64,000 nt of DNA from NCBI GenBank assembly GCA_021234155.1, contig JAJEKV010000757.1, forward strand, positions 1 to 64,000, given 5' to 3'. The notes under the pieces were generated by a model that saw nothing but the letters and a program-made list of their open reading frames with translations, had not been told where the DNA came from and made no database searches. Made by a program: the position numbers and the translations under genes. Positions 46,590-56,530 of the stretch are shown here, one piece after another. The DNA comes from Isoetes taiwanensis. Lineage: Eukaryota > Streptophyta > Lycopodiopsida > Isoetales > Isoetaceae. Position 1 is the first letter of the stretch. Each line of letters begins with the position of its first letter.

Positions 46590-47320
46590 GAGTCGGAAGG
46601 TCATTTCGGACACGCCGAGCTTTCGAAGAAATAGCTTTTTCTACCAGACGAGAAATAGAGAAATTTGAATTTCAAGAAAACACAAAATGCAGTTTGAAAT
46701 ATTCTTGACACATACAAATAATAATGACGAAGACGTCACCGACTTCTTTCATTAAGTTTTTAAAACCAATCTACCCAAAAGTATCCCGCCAAATTTATCC
46801 CTAAACGTAGTTAACCTAATCTTTCTTCTAATTTGAATTTTTCCCGGACCTTGAGTTTCCATGGCGCCTTAAGCTTCTCAAATCAGCTTCGGAGACTCAA
46901 ATCAGCTTCTCAAGAATGGCTCTGCATCTCGGGTACTCATCTCATTCAATAGCTTGAACATTAATTTCCAATAGTAGGTGTCTCGAATAGCAATTTTTCG
47001 CAGATTGTCGAAGATGAATGTTTCATGTTAACTACAAATCGAGGGAAAAGGAAAGTAGGATTATGCAAGATCGACTCCATCGATCCCATATGAATCATGG
47101 AATTCAGCTCGGGGATAAGTATGTCCGGAATTACGATGATTAATCACTGGCGCTTTATGGATGAAGCTTTACCTCATGAGACACCGGGTGGGGGATACGG
47201 TTGGAGAAAGTGTTGGAACATTTGTTGCATGGCCAAGAAACCGCTTAAAAAAAGGTATGTAACATGTATTACATTGTAGAACTATAGAAGTAGACAAAAT
47301 TTGTTGTATTCATTGGAAAA
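46590..47320. other. Upstream flank of the ParB-like gene; nothing else recognised
   Basis: It may contain the minus-strand promoter of the element gene. No ORF with a recognised motif. Confidence 0.3.
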
Positions 47321-47323
47321 AGA

Positions 47324-48060
47324 TTACAATTGTATATAACGGATAAACCGGATAAACCGGACAAAATCCCAGACTATTGTTTCAAGCCCAGTCCACTTGA
47401 GTAGCTGGGCTATCGATACTCCCATTTCCATTGCGGGGCATAGTGAATTCTTTGGTAAAACCCCAAGCAAAAACACGGGCTCTAGCTCCACCACCCGCCT
47501 TTGCTCCACCTCCACCTCCTGCTCCACGCTCTGCTCCACCTCCTGCTCCATTGGTTGAACCTCCAATGCATCGTGTATAACGCCTCATGCGGTAGTGGTT
47601 CCATTGGTTGAGCCATCTCCATTGCATCGTGATACACTTTGTGGTAGTGGTTCGTGGTTGGGGCATCGGGCATAGAGGCTAACCACTAAGAAACGCTTGG
47701 CTCCTCATTTTGAATCTCGGTGACGGATGCGAGATTCACTCGATCAATGCATGTCTTGCATTCTCGAAGTGATTAGATAAGAGGGCGAGCCTCCGTCGCG
47801 ATTGCAAGGCCCCCGAGCCCCAGATCTATCATTGCCCTCTGCTTTGCCATCATCATTACTTGATCCAAGTACTCGTGGGTTGCAAGATCGGTGCTCGGCC
47901 GAACTGGTGCTCTACCGCGGTTCAACGATTTGGAGATTGGAGCCGAAACCGAGTCAATGTGTGTGATTGCTGGCCCAAATGTAATTCCAATCCATCTTCG
48001 CCACCAACCGGGTGATTAATGTAACACCGCATCTATCAATAGGAAGTGAGCGGAGTATCG
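47324..48060 (-). pseudogene. Unrecognised coding remnant with low-complexity tail
   Basis: Minus-strand frames near 48000-47760 look coding (SVSAPISKSLNRGRAPVR, then LATHEYLDQVMMMAKQRAMI and DLGLGGLAIATEARPLI). After a frameshift they lead into a repetitive Gln/Glu/Val- or Gly-rich tail (47670-47480) built on CCTCCTGCTCCA and CCATTGGTTGA(A/G)CC repeats. No family is recognised. Confidence 0.3.
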
Positions 48061-48600
48061 ATTCACCGGGCGGTTATATTTCTTTTATTTATAAACTTAG
48101 AAACTAAGAGACCCGCGTGTTTAGCGTAAAAGTTGAAAGTAGGGATACAATTGTTTGCACGCGGTAAACCGCTATATAGGAAAAACTATACACGCCGGCG
48201 TGCATTCAAGTGACGGCGCGGTAAATAATTGCCTGGCCTTTATCTATTTACTTATCTATCTGTACAGGTTTTTTTTTTCTCCCTCCCTGCTGAATGCACG
48301 CCGAGCGTGTATTCATGTTGAAGGCCAAGGCTACCATAAAACACGCTTAGCGTGTTTCAAATATTATCTTTCAGATTTTTCTAATGCTTTCTACTACACT
48401 TATTCATAATAGAAACTTGCATGCAATAGCATGATTAATTCAGGAAGAGAAACTCAAGAATTTACTCGGAACAAAAAGAAGCAGATGAAGTTTATAAAAA
48501 CTATTCTCGGTTTTCATAAACATCATCTGCTTCCTCTGCCTCGAGCAAATGCAAAAGCTTGTCTTCTTGGATTAAACCTGCCATTGAGATGCAACTTAAA
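48060..48600. other. Palindrome-bearing intergenic DNA
   Basis: No gene. It contains three CACGC/GCGTG palindromes at 48189-48210, 48291-48315 (AATGCACGCCGAGCGTGTATT) and 48338-48362 (AACACGCTTAGCGTGTTT). Confidence 0.6.
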
Positions 48601-48924
48601 ACTAAATGAAAACTAACCTTGAGTTCTGAGGCTGGAAGGATTCGAAGAACGGAGGACTATGCTTGTGGTTTTAATTCCGAGGCTTTTCGATTAGGACCTT
48701 AGTCCCTCGCTTTTTGGTTTTAATTGAAGTCTCCGATTTCCTCCGCTACAGATGCTCTGAGAACAAAAGGCGAGTCTTTTAGTAAGTTAGGAATTGCCGA
48801 AACCAAACATCTAACATTGATGAATATAAACCGGCCACCAAGATTTCGGGACGGCCGGATCCAAAAACACAGCAGGCTTAGCCAAACCGCAAATTATGAA
48901 GGAAGGAAGAAAATGTAGGAACTT

Positions 48925-49085
48925 TGAGAGCGTAAAATGGATTTTATATAGGCACAATTAGAAAAAAGTTAAGCGTGAATAATTGATTGCTTGAATTAAC
49001 TTACCGGGCGCACGGTCTTCCCATGAGCACATGACATGTATATGGTATATATGGAGAATATTGCATTTCATGCAATAAATTCTCA
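48925..49085 (-). promoter_or_regulatory. Promoter-like duplicated segment, copy 1
   Basis: A segment from TTGAGAGCG at about 48925 is about 75% identical by eye over 80 bp to 50186-50265. The minus strand of both has a TATA-like CCTATATAAA or CCTATATAAAT, followed downstream by CGCTCTCAA. Both carry GCGTGAATAATT upstream of the box. It probably drove a minus-strand element ORF now decayed at 48900-48600. Confidence 0.4.
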
Positions 49086-49445
49086 CTGACATTTTATTCC
49101 ATTTATTGCATTCGAAAAAATAGAATTTAGAAATTTTATATAGGCTAACTTAAAATTGATTTTAAAGGCAAAGTTATCAAGGCTAAAAAAATGACTTGTA
49201 AGGTTGGGGAATTTTTTTAGGTCAGATAGGAAAATTTCCTATGGTTCTTTGTGGATGCATCGAGATTTCTCATGTGGTTGATTTATAGTGTTCCGGAGAC
49301 TTTGTTGAGACAAAATTTGCAGATACAAAATTCTAGAGAGACAAAAATTTTAGAGAAAACAGTTTGGAGCCAAAAATAATTGGAGAATCTGGGTTTGATT
49401 TTATCCAAAAAATTTATGTACGTAAAAACTGTTTGAAGAAAACAT

Positions 49446-50148
49446 TTGAAGACAAAGTTTATGAAGAAAAACTGTTTGATTTCATTAAAAAAAGTTGTAT
49501 GTACAGATGCCAAGGCTTGGAAGCGATTGCCGAAGGCTTTTCACACAATTCTGAGGAAAAAAAAAAATGCCCTGAGGCGTGTCCAAAACTTCGTAAGAAT
49601 GGAAACAAAAAAATGGGCCGCCGGGATGCGCATCACTCTTCTTCCGCCTTTGCAACAAAGAAGAAAGAAAGGTGTTAGAAAAGAAAGAAAGGTGCAAAAC
49701 AAAAACAAAAAGAAATCACATGCAAACCTGGTTCATCTCTTAACCACTCCAAAAACCGGGTCAATTGTCGACCTTCTTCCCGAATCCTCCTCCTCCTCCT
49801 CCTCCTCCTCCTCCTCCTCCTCCTCCCTCCTCAGAGATTTCATTCTCTGTTTCAGGGTCAAGCCAACCCTGAAGCAGAGCGGTCATGTGCTCTTGGGAGG
49901 ACATCTCCTCCTCTTCCTCCAACTCCTCCTCTTCCTCCTCTTCCTCCTCTTCAGAATCAGAGGAATCAGAGGAGCTCAACTCCTCCTCTTCCATAACTTA
50001 AATCAATCATCCTCCGAATCGAATCGAGAGGAGAATTGGGAAAGAAAATCAATGAGGGGGGGAATTGAGCGGGTTCTTCAACCCGACGTCTCTTTGAGGA
50101 GACCTCGGGTTCTTCATGAAGGTCGAGCGCTGAGGCTGAACGCTTCAT
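49446..50148 (-). pseudogene. Acidic/low-complexity element ORF start
   Basis: ATG 50148 on the minus strand opens MKRSASALDLHEEPEVSSKR...RRVEEPAQFPP, running to a stop after 60 codons. A second frame continues with MEEEELSSSDSSDSEEEEEE, a conserved-looking QEHMTALLQGWLDPETENEI, and a poly-Gly run encoded by the TCC microsatellite. A TATA-like box lies about 55 bp upstream. Polyacidic and basic-cluster starts like this are common in element proteins, but no domain is recognised. Confidence 0.3.
49785..49827 (+). repeat. (TCC)n microsatellite
   Basis: About 14 near-perfect TCC units. They account for the poly-Ser and poly-Gly runs in the overlapping ORFs. Confidence 0.95.
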
Positions 50149-50185
50149 GGCGGGCAGAAAAAAAAATTGGGACAGAATGGAGGTC

Positions 50186-50340
50186 TTGAGAGCGTGAACC
50201 GGATTTATATAGGGTTAATTAGCTCTTAGCGTGAATAATTTATTGCCTCAAATAACACGCCAGCGCATTTAAATTCCAGCCTATATTATCTAGGGTATAT
50301 TATTATGGATAATAAATTCTCACGCCTATTAGTTATATGT
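50186..50340 (-). promoter_or_regulatory. Promoter-like duplicated segment, copy 2
   Basis: Copy of 48925-49085 with a minus-strand CCTATATAAATCC TATA-like box at about 50213-50201, about 50 bp upstream of ATG 50148. It contains one CACGCCAGCGC half-palindrome unit (50254-50275). Confidence 0.4.
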
Positions 50341-50599
50341 CTTTTCGTAATCATATATCCAAATTTTCGATAATTAAAATTTGGATATATTTATATAAAT
50401 GTCATTTCCTTGTTGTTGCCATGAAAATTTTTGTTTTAAATGATCGTTTCGCCCATTGTTGTTATTATATTAAACCTATTTCCAAGGAATTTCTTGCTTT
50501 AAAAAAATTTGATTTTACCTCTACATATTCCATAAATGTACGTACTTTTTTTATCTTATGGTGTAATAATTTTTTCTTACTCATTGACTAAAAAGAGTG

Positions 50600-53495
50600 C
50601 AATTTGCCTAGGTCAATGGTGCCTCTCCAACTCAAGATGGTGTGCAACATATTGAAAAGAGCAATATCAATGAAAAACCAACTCCTAGCAAGAATGTTGA
50701 AGAAAAACAATTAGTCCTCTATAGTAGGGTGCAATGGAGGAACAAGAAGGTGAGAATCATGCACAAGTGCAACAAGGAAATAGTAGGCCAAGGAGTCATT
50801 GTGCTAGCGGATCCCCGGGTCAAGCTGTTAATGATGAAAGGCTAGGGGAAGACAATATTGGTATTGCAATTTCGATGTTGGAAGACAACTGGAAAGGTAA
50901 AGGTTTGGGTGACAAGGAATGTTTTGGTTGTGTCAAGCAATTGGAGGTTCCTTGCATCATGGCATAGCCTATAAGTAGTGTTCAATTTGTGGAGGATTAT
51001 ATTTTTCCGAGTTCGAGGTTGTTGGGGACAATGATTGTCTTGATATTGATCCATTGGCGGTTGGAACTCTAAACCTAGGCAAAAGGGGAGAAGTATCGGT
51101 TGCCGACATTATCCTAGCAAAAGAGCCAAGTTGATTAGTGACACCAAACGTGAGACAATGGTGAAGGTTAGGGGCTCGATTGTTGTTGGAGTGATTGTAT
51201 GCAATTCTTCACAATAGAACAATTGGTGGAAGCAAGAGCCACTTTTCAAGAGTACCTTCGTTGATGAGAGGAGGACCTACATGTACACAATCTTCGAAAG
51301 CATGCACTTCAAGATGAAAGAAACCCAAACAGAAAAAGATACCCTTTGCTAGGCAAATGGATATGTACAAAAGCATGGCGAGTATCCATGCAATTCCAAC
51401 TTCTTCATGGCATAATAAAAGAAAACAAAGCAGAGGGGAACAGGATTGCTTTACATGGAAATAATGGTTTGTTGAGACCAACAAGACCTAGGACCTTGGT
51501 CGCGGGGAGATATTTGAAAAATATATTGATTTCAATGCGAGTCTATGCCACAAAAAGCAGAAGGGATGAAAAGGGAAGAGCGGTTGTTGAGAAAAGGTTG
51601 CCATCACATTGTACTCAAAAAAGAGTATTTTTGAAGAAGTGAATTCCTACTTCGAGAATTGGGAATTCTTCCAATATCCCAACCTAGCTTTAGTAGGTTA
51701 TGGAAGAAGCATTTCAATCATGTCACCATAGCAACTTCAAACAACTTTGCAAAGTGCAATTTATGTGCTAAGTTGAAGGAGACTCTTGATAAGACTTTGT
51801 GTGCAACCTAGTCAAAGGGCTAGGATAAGGGAGCATATGAAGGACCATATGGATGACCAACTATCATGTAGATCATGTTATTGGATGTGGAGGACTTTAT
51901 CTGCATTGGAACCCAATAACTATTTATGTATTATACATGACAAGATGGACCAGCAAAAGACTTGTCTTCCACAATTCAAGTACATACCAAAGTCATGTGG
52001 CGGATCATACCCTTTCTGCATCTCAATGATCGGGGCAATCTTGCATGGGCGTAATCAAACCTACTATGGCCATTTTAGTTTGGAGTTGTGGAGCGATGGT
52101 CCAGATTTTCATATTGGGAGTATCATGAGGTGTTTGAGAAACTATGAAAATGGATACAATGGTCACCTCCGGGACCTTCTGACTAGCCGGGCACTACATA
52201 GAGCATTGTTAGATGGAAACCCTAACAATATTGAAAAGTTCAGCAAGGCAAGGTTTAGGAAGCATGGGTCTAATGAACATGTTGGAGCTTCAACTTCACG
52301 TGCTAAACCTCAAGATCTACCCAAAAGGTTTCTCTTGCAACTTGATAATTGTCTTTGGCCAAAATAAGAACGGGTGGATGTTTTCTTTCCTATCCTACTT
52401 AACAGTTTGTGGGGATATTTGAAAGAGTTAATTTAGGGTTTCTTATGCCCGGGCATACCCATGAGGATGTGGATGCATTATTTGGCAAATATAGTTGTAT
52501 CTTTGAAGCAGAAACAAAGTGACCAACTTTCCTAGGCTAATGGAAATCTTGCATGAATGCACTACTCCAAACCCTATAGCTTCTCTCATAGAAGAAGTGC
52601 CCGATTGGAAGAGCTTTGTGGATGGTTATACATTGGATCTTGAAGGTCATTCCGTGCCTCGCAGTTCACTTTTGGGTGAGAGATGGGATTCCAATCTTCC
52701 AATGGAAGATGAGACCTTCGAGAGGATGAGTGGAGAGAGGAGGGAGGAAATATGGCGAGAGAGATGAGAATGGCAAGCCTATGATACCTCTAGGTCAACC
52801 AAAAGCTTTAAAACCTCTTGAAGAAGTGAAGCAATTGGGATTGACTAAGGAAGGAATCCAAGACTATATAAAGCATTGGCAAACCAATCCAGATGACACC
52901 AACCGTGCCTTGGTGGCTTTTTGGAAGAAGGTGATTAACCCGTTGGGGGAGATAGACACATCCTCGGATGAATTGAAAGAAGGGTGGTTGCCTAAAACTA
53001 GGTGGAAGACCTTAGCAGTCCGAGGAGGATTTTGATGACACTGTAAGTAGCATTCATAAAGCAATATGCTCCTCCTCCTTCCGACAAACACTATGTTGGT
53101 CCTAAGAACAATAGGCCAAAGTTTCTAGGCATGGATGCTTATGAACCTTCCATCGACTTGGAATGCCACCAATTTGTGGTAGTAAAGCCATCGATTTAGA
53201 TACATATCCAAGGTGGTTGGGGTTCACTATCTCCGATATTTTGCAAAGAAGAAGGTAATATTAACTTCAACCATGTGCGGGTGGAATGGTGGTGTCCAAG
53301 GCATCAGTTGACCAACGTGATTCGGATAAAGAAAGGTACTCGATTGTTGGACAAAGAAATGGAGGAGAAACCGAGTGATCCCGATCTTTGGCTAGACTAT
53401 GAAAGTGTTTTGTACTCATGGACTCCAAACACTATTCCAAAGCTAGAAATGCGAGAATTACAATACCTACGGATGTCGGGAAGAAGGCTATGATA
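50600..53495 (+). pseudogene. DUF7869-like transposase remnant
   Basis: Plus-strand blocks in order, in shifting frames: VLYSRVQWRNKKVRIMHKC (50720); FFTIEQLVEARATFQEYL (51210); PNLALVGYGRSISIMSP (51680). Then a clean 193-codon stretch (51786-52367) contains CIIHDKMDQQKTCLPQFKYI and ends LPKRFLLQLDNC. It is followed by KNGWMFSFLSYLTVCGD (52370) and GFLMPGHTHEDVDALFGK (52437-52490). Further on come VRVEWWCPRHQLTNVIRIKK (53273) and SDPDLWLDYESVLYSWTP (53380). HDKMDQ, QLDNC...KN and GHTHEDVD are the hallmarks of the DUF7869 family of plant and animal element proteins. The conserved acidic residues may be catalytic (inference). Several frameshifts make it inactive. Confidence 0.75.
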
Positions 53496-53529
53496 TCATT
53501 GGGGGTGCTTGAAGAAAGTTGAATAACTA

Positions 53530-54530
53530 TGTAAATTTTTGTTATCACGTTTTTATGATATGGTGCTATATTGTGAAATATTGACTATTTTGTAAATAAC
53601 ATGATATTACGTTTTCATAATTTTGAGGTGAAATGTGTGAATTTGAATATGCTACTAAAAACATGCAATATGAAATTTGTCCCAAAATTAAGACATAAAC
53701 CCAATTTAATTGAATGATGGTTTATTCAATGTCAAGATAAGAACGTTTTGAGTGATACAACATTGAGCTAACATGATTATTTTTTCTATTGAATCTATAT
53801 CCCTTTCTTTTTAGAGAAATTTATAAAAATACCCCTATAATTACGCAAAATTATAAAAATGGCCCTGTTTTAGGAGTAGTTTCAATGGAAATGACTGTCT
53901 TATTCGTGATGGGCCAAATGGGAATGTGTTCTTCAAACTCATTGTAGATGAGGATGATATCTTTTTATAAAGCTAAAATCACTTGAATCTGAGTCGAAAA
54001 TCTTAAGTTATGGTCTTCCAAATTTGTACAATTTTTTGTGTACAAAAAGTACTATAATTTGTGATTCCAGACTCTGATTGAGGTGATTTTCCCTAAAATA
54101 GGGGCATTTTCACAATTTTGGATAAATATAAAATTGCCTTTTTTTTTAATAACTACTCATTCAATGGTTTTAGGAGTATGGTTTGTGGTTTTAGGTATGG
54201 TCATTTAATCATCTAAATCAAACCGAGAGCCTCTGTTATTATGCTATATATCCTTTCTGTGAAGCACGGAAATTTGTTGAGCTCCAATAGGTAACCATTA
54301 ATGTAGTGGTGCATTATGTTTTCAAGTGTGATTTCGAAGAAATGGTCCATGGCAAAGGGTAAGAACATATTTGGTGATCGAAAATGGTTACGATCATATG
54401 TAGACCTAACGAAAACTATAGCATGCTCATTCTATGTTTGAGATGACCAAAAAAGTAATATTCAATAAGGTAACTAACCACTAGAGGTAGTAGAGCTACT
54501 ATTTCAATGTTCTAAATAGACAAAGTGAAG
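53530..54530. other. Intergenic with a MITE-like inverted repeat
   Basis: No gene. 53847-53874 and 54092-54119 form an inverted repeat of about 28 bp with a few mismatches (AAAATTATAAAAATGGCCCT facing GGGGCATTTTCACAATTTT). They bound a 270-bp unit that could be a small non-autonomous element. Confidence 0.5.
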
Positions 54531-55080
54531 AAGATCACCAAAACTTGAGGCAGTATCTCGATGGAATGTGCAGAAGCATAAGTGCATACAGGTACAAAGT
54601 GAAAAAGATCAACGCAACTTGAAGCAGTATCTCAATGCTTGTTTCCTCAGCAAGCTTTAGGATGCTAGTACCGTGGAACAGGTTAAGACAATACACTACC
54701 ATTGCCAGATCAATCCCATACTTGAACGGGGTCCACAACGCTACCTGCATACACATTTGTCTATGAGGAAGCACAGACTGATAGTTTCAATTCGCATCGA
54801 TGCACATCGCCTCAGAATTGAGACACAGACATATGGATTTGGGAGGCATGGGAGGACGTGCTTTGTCAGTGTTTCCAAATGGAAGTCATTGAAGATGAGT
54901 GCTACAGTCTTCAGAAATGTCCGCGGGCACGCCATGCTGAGTTGGTCCCATCTAACCAATTGCGCCAAGTGATATTGGGTTCAGCTTCAGGGGTTAATGT
55001 ATCATATCTCCAAGAGGTGATGGATATACACACTCAGCTATATTCTCGAGCTCTACCTTGACATATATCATAATGTATCA
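54530..55080. other. Unassigned, overlapping short ORFs
   Basis: Several 60-100 codon ORFs overlap on both strands with no recognised motif. I could not choose a coding strand. Confidence 0.3.
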
Positions 55081-55094
55081 TCGTACGATTTATC

Positions 55095-55260
55095 AGCATG
55101 CTTATTACTACCAAGGTTTTTCCCTTGAAAACTCTTCGAGGCAAGGGTTCTTTAATTCTATCAGTAATATGTTTGATGTCCTTCTTGATTGGATCCCATA
55201 GACCTAATAATCTTTGTGCACGATAAAAATCCATTCAATTCAGTTCAATTCTTTCAAATG
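55095..55260 (+). mobile_element. Small retroposon 3' end, copy A
   Basis: From TTATTACTACCAAGGTTTTT through GGATCCCATAGACCTAAT to ACGATAAAAATCC, followed by an (ATTCA)n-like tail. It is homologous to 56271-56420. A unique end followed by a short tandem repeat is typical of RTE LINEs and the SINEs they mobilise. Confidence 0.65.
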
Positions 55261-55269
55261 GCATGTTCT

Positions 55270-55830
55270 CCTCTTTCAATTCAGTTTATCATCGTACTTG
55301 GACTAGGGGCTCGTATAAAACCGACAAAGCTCCCGAATAGATAGGCTATTCATTCATCTCAGCAGTTTTCTACAATGGTTTAGAGTGGATAGCTAGACAT
55401 TTGCAAGCTACCCACCAAAATAATGAAGTTTACAGGAAATATCCAGTTATATGACCTGGACCCCAAAAATAAAATTTCTACAGAGGTCAGCTTGTGTATC
55501 TGCCGAGAGCTTATCGCCATGATTAAAAAAACCTTGCTCTTTCGGGTTTTCGAAGAAAAACCCTCGCAATAAGACCTCAAGGCTGCAAAAAATGCTCACA
55601 TAGAAAAACCCACGATGCAAGAAGAAATCGAAACCGCGCATCCCATTGTACCTGCACATCACCAACATTAGGACACAATGATAAGAAAACAACAACCTTG
55701 AAAAGCGAGGGGTTGTTCAGACGTGCCACGCCACAAAACCTTGAAAAGCGATGGGTTGGTCACGTGTGCTATATGATAAAACAACATTTACATGAACATA
55801 CAAGAATTAAGGGACGGAGGGAGGGTGGGA
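55270..55830. other. Intergenic; small tandem duplication
   Basis: No gene. ACCTTGAAAAGCGA(G/T)GGGTTG occurs twice at about 55696 and 55740. Confidence 0.4.
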
Positions 55831-56530
55831 ATCAAGAGTACTGGTGAGAGATGAAAAAGCGTCGATAAGAAGCCAATGAAGAACTGCAAGAAATAGCAAT
55901 CTCCCCAATGAACCAGAGGTTAAAAAAATGCATGCAATGCATGCATGCTTGCACATTCTAGAATTCTGATCCGATGGCTCGGATCAATGGCATTCTAGAA
56001 TTAGACTCGCTTGAAACCAACAAAGCTCCCGACAAAAAAAGAACTTCAATCATAAAACGAGATCGAGAGTGAAGGTCGAAGGAATTGTCCAAAGAAGAGA
56101 CAAGGTCGAGAAAGAACAAGCTATAAAAGAAAAGCCAAAATGGCCAAGCCAAGTAGGGAGAAGCCCCTTCTTCGCGTAATTTCAAAGTAATGAGAATCAA
56201 AGGTACTGCTGAAAGATGAAAAAGCACCAATGAGAAGCTGATGAAGAACCCTTCAAGAAATGGCGATCTCCCTAGCAGGTTTGTTGCTGCGACGGTTTTT
56301 CCCTCCTAAGGGGGGGTTTTTTAATCCGGGTAACAACGAGCTTGCTGCATCTGTGTAATTTGGGTCCCATAGGCCGATTGGCCTCCGCGGACGATAAAAG
56401 AACCTTCCTTCCTTCCTTCCCAATGAACCAGAGGTCCAAAAAATGCATGCAGTACATGCATATGAGACATGCATGTCACCCATTCTAGAATCTCATTCCG
56501 ATGGCTCGGACCGATCGCATTTCAGCCACA
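55831..56530 (+). repeat. Tandem duplication, second copy carrying an insertion
   Basis: 55830-55995 and 56190-56525 are copies of the same segment (AGATGAAAAAGC...AATGAACCAGAGGT...AAAAAATGCATGCA...TTCTAGAAT...CGATGGCTCGGA). The second is longer because 150 bp are inserted between GCGATCTCCC and CAATGAACC. The first has the uninterrupted site CAATCTCCCCAATGAACC. Confidence 0.85.
56271..56420 (+). mobile_element. Small retroposon, copy B, with (TTCC)n tail
   Basis: About 150 bp, homologous to 55095-55260 (TTGTTGCTGCGACGGTTTTT, GGGTCCCATAGGCCGATTGG, ACGATAAAAG), ending in CCTTCCTTCCTTCC. Its boundaries are set by the empty site at 55895-55912. A TCCC target duplication is possible but ambiguous because of the tail. 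Confidence 0.75.

Noticed and set aside
49446-50189. 247-codon plus-strand ORF
   Set aside because: It is Lys-rich then poly-Ser through the TCC microsatellite and overlaps the minus-strand ORF that has a TATA-like box; no motif supports it.
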